The position numbers were made by a program, and so were the translations under genes. From Physella acuta (Eukaryota > Mollusca > Gastropoda > Physidae), in the NCBI RefSeq assembly GCF_028476545.1, contig NW_026731784.1, positions 992,001-1,056,000 of the forward strand: a DNA stretch of 64,000 nt. The letters run 5' to 3'. Each line of letters begins with the position of its first letter. Positions within the stretch are counted from its first letter, which is position 1. The notes under the pieces were generated by a model. The model did no database searches, was not told where the DNA came from, and was given only the letters and a program-made list of their open reading frames with translations. Below are positions 1 to 11,968 of the stretch, in pieces.

Positions 1-399
1 AAGAATCATTACTACCAACTAAAAATCAACTACCACCCAACCAAGACTGTAATAATCACAAAAAAAAACAACTTCGAGAAGCGATCATGTAAAAGAAAAC
101 CAATAAACAGAAAGTGTAAACAAGTGTACAAGAGCACAGAAGAACTCGGTAAATTCCAAGAGCGCAGAATATTGTGTATAAATATATATATACAATTATA
201 TGTATTTTCATGTGACCTGCTCTTGCTGCCTACCCTAGCTCGAGTGTGGAACCGGCAGGAGAGGAACTTTATTAAACTAAAAAAAAAAAAAAAAAATAAA
301 GATAATATAATTTATTAAAACTATAATTATAACTTATTAACTTTCATAAGACAATTAGTAAATGTTAATGTTGCATCTGTTACATCGTCAACATCGTAA
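1..399. other. no recognised feature
   Basis: I see AT-rich sequence with an A run near 280-297. A 64-codon open frame at 124-318 ends in a lysine run made by that A tract, so I do not call it a gene. Confidence 0.5.
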
Positions 400-1000
400 A
401 ACAAAATGTCCTACGTTCCTGACGGTCTTATAATTCTTTGGTAAATGTTTAACGCTTGGCCACCTTTTTCGTAATTAATTTTATTACCTATTATTTTAAG
501 ACACAAATAAAAACCTTTTTGGTAGTATTAATATACTATATTTATAATTTAATTGTATGCAATTATTGGCCCGTTTTACTTTATAAAAGGAAAATTCAAT
601 GATATCAAAATATGTTGAAATTAATTTCATTACTGAATTGAAATCCTACCAGTACCTGGCCAGTAACGCTGAAAGTAATAGCAAATGACATCTTCCTGAC
701 ATAATCTTTTAGGAAGTTGATAAAATATACAATTTTTTTTTAAACACGCGTTTAAATCATGTATGCGTTTAATATATCTTAACCATCGAAATGTAGAAGT
801 TCGTCTTTAACGTGCCTTAATGTGTCTTAATGTGTTTAGTATGTGTCTTGCATGTGTCTTAATTGCCTTTAGTCTACAGCGGGACTAGCTTATATATGAT
901 ACAAGAGTTTAAAAACGCAGTGTTAATTTTATAAAGTGTGTCTGTGTTAGGGCCCTTATTGTATACAGCCGGAATTGGCCAATCATGTATCTATGGCCCA
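400..1000 (-). repeat. R1 repeat, module a, inverted and degraded
   Basis: Stretches here (the 'cttggccac..gtaattaatt' piece near 455-480, 'gaaatcctaccagtacctggc' near 640-660, and the 'tgtgtcttaattg' piece near 850) recur in the same order at 2090-2600, 50390-51010 and 56250-56900. They also recur on the other strand at 59520-60170. This is the most diverged copy I see. Confidence 0.6.
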
Positions 1001-1074
1001 TCAATTTTGTTAAGCGATTATAATCTGTATTATTGTGATGTGTAACGGCTGTTTATGACAGTGACATGAGTTGC

Positions 1075-1240
1075 ATGTTAGTGACAGGCTTTACAAGGTG
1101 GTGGCAGGCTTTACATGGTACTGGCAGGCTTTACATGGTACTGGCAGGCTTTACATGGTAGTGAAACGCTTTACGTGGTAGTGACATGCTTTACAAGGTT
1201 GTGGCAGGCTTTACATGGTAGTGGCAGGCTTAAAACAAAG
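1075..1240. repeat. 20-bp minisatellite
   Basis: About eight tandem units of roughly GGCAGGCTTTACATGGTAST. The units vary by single bases and no open frame is kept. Confidence 0.85.
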
Positions 1241-1289
1241 GAAGGAATATAGTATTTCTGATGTGTTGACTATATTCCAGTGCCTTAAA

Positions 1290-1806
1290 TCATGACTGTG
1301 TTCCCAGTCTTTTCTTAATCACTGTCCTAAATATAGCCTCTAGATCTATATCGTTGTTGGTTTTTAGTTCAAATTTACATGTGTTCCTAGTAGTCAAAAT
1401 TATATGTCTAAAAATAGTTATTGCAGTAATTTTATTGTCATCGTCTGTTTTATTTTTGGATTACTTTATAGAGTCGAGAGTGATTGCTTTGTTTAATGCG
1501 TCTGTGTTGGTGGTTTCTAGTATTGTCCCTAAAGTTTGCCTAGCTTTTAGTAGTGTTGTGCATTCTAAAAAAATATGTTGTTCTGTTTCTTGTACCTGCT
1601 GTTTACATATTTGACATGTTATTTTAATGTTCGTGTTTGCTTTGGTGTTTCTAGAGAAGGGTGTAGTATTGTAAATGAGCATGTATCCTATTTCTTTTTC
1701 TTTACGTTAGTTGTTTTTGTTGTGTAAGCTTCTGAAGGTGTCGCTAATGTCTACTGTGTTGAATTCTTTAGCCCATTTAATTATATTGTGTCATGGTTAT
1801 AGCTGA
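1290..1806 (-). pseudogene. LINE (non-LTR retrotransposon) ORF2 C-terminal relic
   Basis: On the minus strand one frame reads about 170 codons of sensible protein, interrupted by two in-frame stops: TAA at 1461-1463 and one more about 20 codons upstream of the segment that begins at 1682. It ends at a TGA at 1290-1292. The central part holds a Cys-X2-Cys-X11-His-X4-Cys cluster (CQICKQQVQETEQHIFLEC), the kind of zinc-binding motif that follows the reverse transcriptase domain in many LINE ORF2 proteins. Nothing of the catalytic reverse transcriptase domain is visible, as expected if the copy is truncated on its 5' side. The clade cannot be assigned from this tail. A LINE of this sort is a plausible source of the machinery that made the retrocopies elsewhere in the window, but that link is inference. 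Confidence 0.6.
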
Positions 1807-2629
1807 CGCTTGACTAAAGTATCTGCTGTCTGTTTGTCTGTCAGAGTGTCCGCTGTGGATTAAATAGCGTCACTCAGTTTAAATTTATTTCTATTTGATG
1901 AATGTCTTCAAACGTCACTCGTACTTGATCACTGACAGTATATTGTAATACAGTTGGGAAAAAAAAATTGTCCTTCCAAAAAAAAAATATTTGAATCACA
2001 CTTAAATCTGCGACCACAAAATTAAAGTAGGCCTATATATCAAATTTTTCGGCAGTAGAAATAGTGTTGAATGATGTTACCCCATCGATGGTCTTTGATA
2101 TATGTATAATGCTTGGCCACTGTTTTTGTAATTAATTTAGTCATCCATTTTTTAAAGACACATATAAGAATAAAGCTAAAACTGTTTTCGTGTATCAATA
2201 TAGAACATTGTAAATTGATTGTAAGAAACTATTGACCTTTTTTAGTATATACAAAGAAAATTCAATGATATACCTTACTAGGGAAGTTATATTTTAGGTT
2301 ATCGCCCTTGGAATGTTTTCGATTAGACGCATTCATTCTAGCCTAATTGCATAATTACTTAATATATATTGGGATGTTTTCAATGAATGTAACACTGTAG
2401 GATATTTATCACATTAGTAAACCACGTCATTTCTACTGTTATTTCATAGTCAAATTGAAATCCTACCAGTACTTAGCTAGACGCGTGGATAGTAGCTGCT
2501 TAAACGTGTTTTATTACATGTGTCTTGCATGTGTCTTGCATGTGTCTTAATTGATTTCAGTCACCAGTGTTAGTTTTATCAAGTTTGTCTGTGTGATGGC
2601 CATTATTGTATCCATCCATCATTCACCAC
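1807..2629 (-). repeat. R1 repeat, modules b then a, inverted
   Basis: Positions 1807-2020 match 55140-55340 directly and 60190-60370 on the other strand (module b, with the 'tgtttgtctgtcag' and 'gatgaatgtcttcaaac' pieces). Positions 2080-2629 match 56250-56930 (module a). The a-b adjacency is the same as at 59.5-60.4 kb, so the modules belong to one element. Confidence 0.8.
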
Positions 2630-2945
2630 TCATGTATCTATCACACATACACCCATCACCCCGCGCCTACCACTCATGTATCTTTCACCAATCCACCCAT
2701 CACCCCACACCTACCACTCATGTATCTATCACCCATCCACCCATCACCCCACACCTACCACTCATGTACCTATCACCCATCCACCCATCACCCCACACCT
2801 ACCACTCATGTATCTATCACCCATCCACCCATCCCGCACCTACCACTCATGTATCTATCACCCATCCACCCATCACCCCACACCTACCACTCATGTATCT
2901 ATCACCCATCCACCCATCACCCCACACCTACCACTCATATACCAT
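2630..2945. repeat. ~45-bp minisatellite, CACCCATC-rich
   Basis: About seven units containing 'cacctaccactcatgtatc' followed by 'tatcacccatccaccc'. The unit is near a multiple of three, so three frames stay open and give His/Pro/Thr/Ser-rich translations. These are by-products of the array. Confidence 0.9.
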
Positions 2946-3080
2946 CTGATGTCAGCACAGTCCTGATGAGATTACACTGATGTAACATTATGAACGGAAA
3001 TCTTGTTTAATAAAAGACGTACAAAATCTCTAGGTCTCTAGTTTTACTTGCAAACATTCTACCATGGCATGCGCACTAGC

Positions 3081-3860
3081 CAACACTTAGACCACTCAGG
3101 GTGTGAGCTGAGATACAAGAAACACATCCAACACTTAGAACACTCAGGGTGTGAGCTGAGATACAAGAAACACATCCAACACTTAGACCACTCAGGGTGT
3201 GAGCTGAGATACAAGAAACACATCCAACACTTAGACCACTCAGGGTGTGAGCTGAGATACAAGAAACACATCCAACACTTAGACCACTCAGGGTGTGAGC
3301 TGAGATACAAGAAACACATCCAACCCTTAGACCACTCAGGGTGTGAGCTGAGATACAAGAAACACATCCAACACTTAGACCACTCAGGGTGTGAGCTGAG
3401 ATACAAGAAACACATCCAACACTTAGACCACTCAGGGTGTGAGCTGAGATACAAGAAACACATCCAACACTTAGACCACTCAGGGTGTGAGCTGAGATAC
3501 AAGAAACGCATCCAACACTTAGACCACTCAGGATGTGAGCTGAGATACAAGAAACACATCCAACACTTAGACCACTCAGGGTGTGAGCTGAGATACAAGA
3601 AACACATCCAACACTTAGACCACTCAGGGTGTGAGCTGAGATACAAGAAACACATCCAACACTTAGACCACTCAGGGTGTGAGCTGAGATACAAGAAACA
3701 CATCCAACACTTAGACCACTCAGGGTGTGAGCTGAGATACAAGAAACGCATCCAACACTTAGACCACTCAGGGTGTGAGCTTAGATACAAGAAACACATC
3801 CAACACTTAGACCACTCAGGGTGTGAGCTGAGATACATGAAACACATCCAACACTTACAG
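3081..3860. repeat. 48-bp minisatellite, 16 units, open on both strands
   Basis: Sixteen highly similar 48-bp units run without spacers. Because 48 is a multiple of three and the unit lacks stops, a plus frame (ATG near 3048, stop near 3861) gives a 16-residue repeat of the form HLDHSGCELRYKKHIQ, and the minus strand gives a second long repeat (LSSHPEWSKCWMCFLY). Unit differences are single bases such as cac/cgc and ggg/gga. There is no signal peptide, no known fold and no splice context. An AATAAAG lies at about 3920. I treat it as a satellite unless transcripts prove otherwise. Confidence 0.9.
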
Positions 3861-4145
3861 TAACAGTAGCAGGACAATTTGATCATCAGAAGTGTCGGTA
3901 CTAATCTCTGAGAGTTTAAAATAAAGACTTGAAGAAGAAAATAATAGTCATCTTGTCGAGTAGGCCTATTAGTTGTAAAACAATTTTCTTTAAACCCAAA
4001 TTTATTTCAGCTCCATTAACTCACTGTACCGAAAAAAAATAAAAATAAATAAATAAATAAATTACATATTTTTTTTCCCAAAAAAATATAAGTTATTAAA
4101 GTGAAATGACTAAACACTATTCCTTATACGTTGTTACTTCATTTT

Positions 4146-4470
4146 TACTTTCTCGTATATACGTAGTATAGAGAAAGTATTGTAATCGTGCAAAAAAAAA
4201 ATCGAGATTTTTACAAATCTCTACGTTTTACACCTCACTGATACGGAAAAACATAATTTTGCAATCTTGTCCGTATGTCTGTGTGTGTGTCTGTGTTTCT
4301 GTGTGTAAACACGATAACTTGAGTACCGTTACAGCTAGGTTGATGAAATTTCATATATAAGTATTATATCAAAATCGTAGATCCGTATCAACTTTTGAGC
4401 GATTTCCGACAACCGGAAGTTGTACTTTTTCTACTTTGAATTTTTCAAAAGCCTATAACTTTTGACTTTA
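4146..4470 (+). repeat. palindrome-headed dispersed repeat, copy 1
   Basis: It begins with an imperfect palindrome, TACTTTCTCGTATATAC facing AGAGAAAGTA. An A run, a TGTCTGTGTG-rich stretch and the piece 'gagtaccgttacagctagg' follow. The same order occurs at 11969-12530 and inverted at 36510-36991. I cannot place it in a named family. It abuts the 3' end of the THUMPD1 copy. Confidence 0.75.
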
Positions 4471-4500
4471 GAACATCTAATATAACAATGTGTGATATTT

Positions 4501-5418
4501 TTACTGTGAGTGGAATTGATTAGTAGTTAAGCAATAATTATTTTGTGTAGGGTGTACCTCAGATGATTCTTTAGGACCAAGTTTCTCTATTATTTTAGGA
4601 CCCTGCTGCAGCTCTTGTAGGTTGTACTTGCGCAGCCTTATATAATCAGGTGCTACCCCTATACAGCACACCGTGCACAAAACTTCTACCAGTAGGCCTA
4701 TAGCTACCTGGTAGTCATTCCAAGAAAAAGTTAACCTGGAATTAACCTTCTCCACAGCCCGCGTGATAGCTGGAATTACCTGTGTTTTAGGACACGTGTT
4801 CCCATTGTTGTTTCTAGATTTTAAACAAAACAGTGTACGTGGCGGGGGATAATCACAAAAGATGGGATGTAACACAGTAGATGCAGTCGTTTCAATGTCA
4901 TCTGTGTGTGCTTTGCAGGTGCCTACAATTGGCAAAATACGAGCTGCGTAACGAGCTTTCTTCAAACCATGCTGGGCTATATCCTCCATTATACCTGTCA
5001 CCAGTTTTATAGGATCTTCCACAGTTGTGCTGATGAAGACACAATTTTTAGCATTGCTCAGTACATTTTGGAATCTATTTTGTACTGGTGTTTAGGTTTT
5101 TAATCCTGGAACTTCTTTTTTTAGTGCTTTCTCCAGATCATTATCATCATCTTCATCATCACTGTCTTGGTTTGTATTATTGTTTACTTGGTGGGTGTCT
5201 GTCATTACCTGACTTGGACCATATAACTGATCGGTACATTCATTTAGGATATTGTAGCACTCTCTGACTGCACTACTTTTATTGCTATTGCACATGACAA
5301 GAAATCCTTTCATGCCTTTTTGTAAAATATTAGCCCCAGGACTAGGACGCTTTGATCCATATGCAGATTTTCTATAGAAGGACTTGCTTCTTTTCTTTCC
5401 TTTTTTCTCAGTTGACAT
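4501..5418 (-). pseudogene. THUMPD1: THUMPD1-like intronless copy with one in-frame stop
   Basis: Known role of the family: THUMPD1 (yeast Tan1) is the THUMP-domain RNA-binding adaptor that directs NAT10/Kre33 to make N4-acetylcytidine in the D-arm of serine and leucine tRNAs. Seen here: a basic N-terminus beginning MSTEKKGKKRSKSF, the segment ending CTDQLYGP, an acidic stretch (DSDDEDDDND), then ALKKEVPGLKT. A TAA follows, and the same frame continues through the THUMP region (ARILPIVGTCKAH) and the characteristic RKYNLQEL near the end. The stop lies near 5093-5095, at about codon 109. Apart from that the roughly 305-codon frame is uninterrupted and without introns, close to the family's usual size. 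I chose the ATG at 5418 because the upstream residues have no family resemblance. A retrocopy or segmental copy decayed by one nonsense change fits best. I see no poly-A tract on its 3' side. Confidence 0.85.
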
Positions 5419-5439
5419 TTTGCTGCACAGATCTTGACC

Positions 5440-6000
5440 AGATACATATTTTAAGATTATCAACATTTAGTTAATAAAATATCACTTAATACGCAAAAGA
5501 ATTTGATAAAGTAGCACTGAGTCTCCCTAAGAATTACGCTAAATACAAAATGTATGTAAATGATTAACACCGCTAAAAAATATATAATACGGAGCAACAA
5601 CATTATATTTATTTAAAAGTTCTGCAAAAATACATACGATTTGTTTTCTAAGACGCAGTGTTTTAAAACATATGATGTATAGATACAGTAGCGTATTTAG
5701 TTATTTTTGCCTATCAGTCTAGTACTTTTGTTTTGTTTTGACTAAGGGAATTACTTGCCAGTTACTTCCCTTAATATGGTGCATACAACAATATGGGAAG
5801 TGATAACAACACTTGCTTTAATTGATATACATTTTCCATTATTAACAACTAAATGATTCAAAGATGTAACAACGGCTTTTACATCCTAACTGCGTTTTAG
5901 GTGATTTTACAGCTGTAAAAGATTGAAATGATTCACACTATAGACGATGATTTAAGGCGTATCATTTTACTCTACCCATGCTACTTTTTAAACATCCTGT
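5440..6000 (-). other. 5' flank of the THUMPD1 copy, duplicated at 19 kb
   Basis: Read on the minus strand this flank matches 18990-19505 on the plus strand at what looks like 75-80% identity. It includes the 'gtagcgtatttagttatttt' piece and the AAGGGAAGTAACTT piece. It immediately precedes the THUMPD1 start, so it may include the original promoter or 5' UTR. Confidence 0.65.
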
Positions 6001-6294
6001 TAAAATTGTTAAAAAGTATTTTCTTTAAAAATGTGTAACATTTTTAAAAAACGTTTACATTTTTTAGTTGTATAGGTAAAATGTGCTGACCACGCACTAA
6101 ATCATGTTAGGGTCAAGGAGTTCTGATCATACAAACTGCTTTGGTACTTTTTACGACACTATTCAATAGTTATTAACAAAAAATACTAATAAACTAAAGG
6201 TTTTGTTAAGGAAGTTGACAATAGCAAATTACCAATTAATGCATTATTTAAATATGTAGGTTTATCACTATCACATGTAGTCTTTTTTTTTTCT
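6001..6294. other. no recognised feature
   Basis: AT-rich sequence with no match I could see elsewhere in the window. Confidence 0.4.
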
Positions 6295-7361
6295 TGCAAT
6301 ACAAAAATTAACAAAGCTTTAAAGAGCTTCAAAAGCAGTACGTATATTTGACGTAGCATCAGATGATGGTGTATGGGGATTTATCACATTATGTGGAATT
6401 ATCACAGTATTTTGATAACCAAACATCATGTGGAATCATCAAACTGATAGCCAAACATCATGTGGAATCATTACAGTAGTTTGATAGCCAACCATCATGT
6501 GGAATCATCATAGTAGTTACATCGTCACCATCAGGTCGGTCAACTTGCTGTTAATTTGTTTTGTATTAACTCAACATCTGATTGTGTCACAGATTATGTT
6601 ACATCACATTACCATCTGGCCTGAGACTTAATTATCTAATTTTAAAGTCTATTGCTGAAATATGAAAAAATTGTTAGCTTATATTTATTCTTCTATTATT
6701 TTGATAAAAGTGTTTTAATATTTAAATGTGTCTGTATAAACGTGTATGTTAAAGTTAACAAAACTATTATGTTATGGTTATTTATAGTTTGAACGAGGTC
6801 TAGCCAATACGGCTATGTATAAATATATCACTGGTATAATAACAATTACATATACTGTAAATATGTGACGTTTGATGTGTAACTATAGACTTTATCACAA
6901 CAACTTTGGTTTTATTGTCTCTTAATTTACTTCTGTCATAATCGTTGTTCCCTTTTTGAGTTCAGCAAAAAAAAAAAGTTGCAGCTTAACCTGAGATAAT
7001 TTTCTTCTCAATGGACTTGATCGAATTCCGTTTACGTTGTGTCATAATAAAGAATTAAAACGTTTTAGGAAAAATACGAGGTTAATATAAAAAAAATATT
7101 TTTTTATTTTTAAAACCGTGAAGATTGTGAAGCTGTATGCTAATTTAAAATTAAAAAAGGTATATAATTATATATTTTGAAACAGTGATCTGTATGCATA
7201 CATGTGTCTGAGAAATGCAAAACATGACATACAATGCTGATGGGTTGAATTGCATTATTCTGGAAACTTTTTTTGTGTGGTAATAACCGATACATAATCA
7301 TATCTAGTAAAGCAAGGGTCTGACATAGACGTCTTCAAGATCGTGTGATATGCTGGTAGGT
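6295..7361 (+). repeat. R1 locus alpha, 5' modules
   Basis: A short array of 'catgtggaatcat' pieces (6400-6510) matches 22200-22310. Positions 6790-7010 match 16205-16430 ('gtctagccaatacggctat'). Positions 7030-7230 match module f at 45830-46020 and 61470-61650. Module g starts near 7260 and is interrupted by the hAT element at 7362. Confidence 0.75.
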
Positions 7362-8765
<1,404 letters not shown>

Positions 8766-8852
8766 TGGTAGGTAAACCGTACAGTAGAGGTTCATTTAGT
8801 AAATGTTGTTGTTACATCTGTTACATCGTCACCATCAAGTCGGCCAGCTTGC

Positions 8853-8918
<66 letters not shown>

Positions 8919-9343
8919 TTTTAAATTTAGTAAACATATAATTCTATACCAAAATTATCTTACATTACATTGCTATCGGGTCTTCATCTACTTATATAAT
9001 TATACGTTACTGTTGCTGAAATCTGAAGATCAGCCAGTCTACATCTATTATTAGCAAATCCTAAATGTTGTTATAAGACTAATATATTCTGACAGACTGA
9101 AGTTAAATATAGGCCTACACATAGCGAGTCGTCCGAGTTATAGAAAGCCGAATACATATGTTGTAGTTGATGAGAACATAGTTTCATGGGGGAATATTTA
9201 TACCAGTGTCCGATAATAGAATGTTCTTTAAAAAAAAGGGGTGTTAGGTTACTGGTAGTTAACTAAATACACACATTGCTGGCTAATGTCAATGCTAACC
9301 CTGTCCCTAACCATAACACCAACCACCCTAGTCATACCATACG
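8766..9343 (+). repeat. R1 locus alpha, modules g and h
   Basis: It resumes the R1 sequence after the hAT duplication: 'gttacatcgtcaccatcaag', an (AT)n tract at 8856-8912, then module h ('gaagatcagccagtctacat'). It matches 48580-49480, 17930-18410 and 61800-62290. A short run of CCCTAAC-like units precedes the next insertion. Confidence 0.9.
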
Positions 9344-9709
9344 CAGGGGCGTAGCGAGGGGGGGCGGGGGGTGCGGACCGCACCGGGTGACACCATTTAG
9401 GGGGGTGACACCAAGGTAAAAAAGAGCAAAATATATAGAGAAAAACTGTAGGGGGGGGTGCAAATCGAAAGTTTGAGGGGGGGGGGGGTGCAAATCGAAA
9501 ACTTGAGGGGGGGGGGGGGTGAAAATCGAAAGTTTGAGGGGGGGGGGTGCAAATCAAAAACTCGAGGGGGGGGGGTGCGAATCGAAAGTTTGAGGGGGGG
9601 TGCAAATCGAAAATTTGAAAGTTTGTCCCTGGGAAGGGTCTCTATGCCTCTGGGGGGGTGACACCATTAAGTGCCGCACCGGGTGACACCCGACCTCGCT
9701 ACGCCACTG
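9344..9709 (+). mobile_element. GGCGTAGCG-end short element, left copy
   Basis: Terminal inverted repeats are CAGGGGCGTAGCGAGG and CCTCGCTACGCCACTG. The core is five to six repeats of GGTGCAAATCGAAAGTTTGA separated by G runs of 7-13. Inverted subterminal pieces (GCACCGGGTGACACC) lie near both ends. No coding frame is credible; the Gly- or Pro-rich frames come from the G runs. Confidence 0.85.
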
Positions 9710-9721
9710 ATCTAGATCTAG

Positions 9722-10397
9722 ATCTAGATCATAACTAAAATAATTAGCCTAAAATTAACATTTCTGAGTCTGCCACATAACTTCACTGCTTAAGATATTA
9801 TGAATTAGATTAGACAATCAGATACTTCTTTGAAAAAATGTCTTAATAGAATTTAAAAGACAAAATTATTTCACAATATTTGGAAGAAAAAAATTAGTAG
9901 TTTTTAATAAATAATTTATTAAAATTTTCCTTATTATAAAATTTGAAAACAGTGACTTGAATGAATAGATTTTTCTAAGACAAGCGATTAATTCCTAAAT
10001 TTCTACGCTCCCATAATTTGGCCATACTGATATTATGTTTTCTACATAAGTTTAAGAATATATTTTTTCTAAATTTCAACATGGCACGCAAGCAGCTGCA
10101 GCACCGAGGGCCGCATTAACTATCAAATTTCAGTTCGGGGGCCAGGTTCTTTCAGGCATGTCTTTGATTTTTCTGGGCGAAGTTCCTCAGCCATCACCAA
10201 CAAACGATTTTTCCTTGGACAAAAAGATCTCCGCGGGCCGGATGAGAGGACCTCGCGGGCCGCATCCGGCCCGCGGGCCGTAGTTTGGAGACCCCTGATC
10301 TAGATCATAACTAAAATAATTACCCTAAAATTAACATTTCTGAGTCTGCCACATAACTTCACTGCTTAAGATATTATGAATTAGATTAGACAATCAG
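9722..10397. repeat. 100-bp direct duplication flanking a 476-bp insert
   Basis: Positions 9722-9821 and 10298-10397 are identical except for one base (agcc/accc). They enclose 9822-10297. Such a long, near-perfect duplication is not a transposon target-site duplication of a known length. It points to a recent repair or replication event. Confidence 0.9.
9822..10297 (+). mobile_element. hAT right end fused to a dispersed segment
   Basis: Positions 9822-10110 match 16801-17095 closely. From about 10112 the sequence becomes a hAT-type terminus: repeated CGCGGGCC motifs, then TAGTTTGGAGACCCCTG, the complement of the common CAGGGGTCTCCAAACTA end. The left terminus of this hAT is missing. Confidence 0.75.
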
Positions 10398-10540
10398 AAC
10401 TTTAGATTTAATTTTTAGATAGTGTTCCCTTGAAAACATAGATCTAATCTAGATCTAGATCTAGATCCTAAAACTTTTACTAACTAGATCTATCATTTAG
10501 CCTAGAATTTAGGAGATTATTGTAAAATTTAATTATAGCC

Positions 10541-10954
10541 TAAGGGTTCGTCCATAAATGACGTCACACTCGCAGGGGAAGGGGGGGGCGTAATTTTGTG
10601 ACGGTGTGTGATGAGGGGGTTCAGATGTTGCGACTTCACACTGTGACTTTTGCATTATAAAAAAAGCCATGTTAGAAAACTAATTTTAGACGTTATATTG
10701 GGTTTTAGAAAACTGTTTTAATAAATTGTAATAGGAATTGATAAAAATACTCTATATATAGACAGAGTTCAGACAAGATTTTGGAACAATATCGATGTAT
10801 TAAGAAAAATTCAACTGCAATTTTGAGAGGGGTTGCAGGCTGAAGTGTGACGTCATTTTAGGGATGGGGTTCTGGCTTTTTGTGACGATGTATGACGGAG
10901 GGGAGGTGGAGGTGAAAATCGTCCAAAAAAGCGTGACGTCGTTTATGGATTACA
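10541..10954. mobile_element. terminal-inverted-repeat element with TGACGTCA in its ends
   Basis: The left end TCCATAAATGACGTCACAC faces GTGACGTCGTTTATGGAT on the right. Internal sequence includes GTAATTTTGTGACGG and inverted counterparts. Relatives lie at 24957-25138, 41494-42486 and 53906-54195. No transposase is present, so the superfamily is undetermined. Confidence 0.8.
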
Positions 10955-10956
10955 CT

Positions 10957-11266
10957 CAGGGGCGTAGCGAGGGGGGGCGGGGGTGCGGACCGCACCGGGT
11001 GACACCATTTAGGGGGGTGACACCAAGGCAAAAAATAGCAAAATATATAGAGAAAAACTCGAGGGGGGGGGGTGCAAATCGAAAGTTTGAGGGGGGGTGC
11101 AAATCGAAAACTTGAGAGGGGGGGGTGCAAATCGAAAGTTTGAGGGGGGGTGCAAATCGAAAATTTGAAAGTTTGTCCCTGGGAAGGGCCTCTATGCCTC
11201 TGGGGGGGGGGGGGGTGACACCATTAAGTGCCGCACCGGGTGACACCCGACCTAGCTACGCCACTG
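10957..11266 (+). mobile_element. GGCGTAGCG-end short element, right copy
   Basis: The organisation is the same as at 9344-9709, with four G-run spaced GGTGCAAATCGAAA repeats and both termini. Its right end abuts the ACCATACG duplication that closes the composite. Confidence 0.85.
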
Positions 11267-11960
11267 ACCATACGCCCAACACTAATTTCTAACTATAAAA
11301 TTAGTCGAGATTATAATACTACTAACAACCCAACACACCTATTTTATTATCGGACATCAGTATCTAAAATCATCCGTTTCATGTAACAACAAGTTTTATT
11401 ATAACAAAGCAAGGTCGTTCAACACAATGTTGTTTTTTTTTTCATTTTTCACATCGTAATGTTAATTTTATAAACATGCGCATGAGTCTTATACAATAGT
11501 ATGTATTTACTGATGGGGGAATTCTATAAACATTCGAATGAGTCTAACACAATAACATTGGTTTACTACAAGATGTTCTATAAACTAGCTTAGTGTAAAA
11601 TAACCAGAAATGTATGTATAATATCATAATGAGTTTTCTAATTACATATGCCTTATATTGACTTACACACCTCTATAAAGGCAAGCATTGTTTTAAGTTA
11701 AACTTTTAACCAAGTTTTAAAATGGCCGCTCCAAAATTAAGGTGTGATTCACATGCAAGGCAGGGCTAGAATAGATTTGATATTTGAAAATATTTCCTGC
11801 TGAAAAAATAATATTTTAGGAGAATGTTGAATGTAACATTCATCGACTTTTATTTGTCACATCTCTAAGATAAAATATATGCACACATGTTAGTGTTTTA
11901 AAATTCGTAACCTTATAATATTTTAACAACACATAATTAGCTCGCTTAATGATCTCGTGT
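11267..11960 (+). repeat. R1 locus alpha, end of module h, then unassigned
   Basis: To about 11440 this matches 18420-18530 and 49500-49610 ('ttattatcggacatcagtat'). The piece 'aagcaaggtcgttcaacac' near 11408 recurs at 49842 beside the piggyBac relic. Positions 11460-11960 hold nothing I recognise. Confidence 0.7.
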
Positions 11961-11968
11961 CGCTTTTT

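Larger units (their letters stand above)
9344..11266. mobile_element. composite insertion with 8-bp target duplication
   Basis: R1 is interrupted between two copies of ACCATACG (9336-9343 and 11267-11274). The uninterrupted site can be read at about 18396 and 62286. The insert begins CAGGGGCGTAGCGAGG and ends CTAGCTACGCCACTG, which are inverted repeats. Each end of the insert is itself a complete short element with both termini, and about 1.25 kb of other sequence lies between them. The layout resembles a composite transposon moved as one unit, but later nesting or recombination between two copies could give the same picture. Confidence 0.75.

Noticed and set aside
2551-2980. Three overlapping His/Pro/Ser-rich frames
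   Set aside because: They come from one ~45-bp minisatellite read in three frames, with no other coding sign.
9249-9661. Pro-rich and Gly-rich frames (also 10858-11246, 28615-28922, 41667, 59635)
   Set aside because: They are produced by G/C runs in the GGCGTAGCG-end elements.
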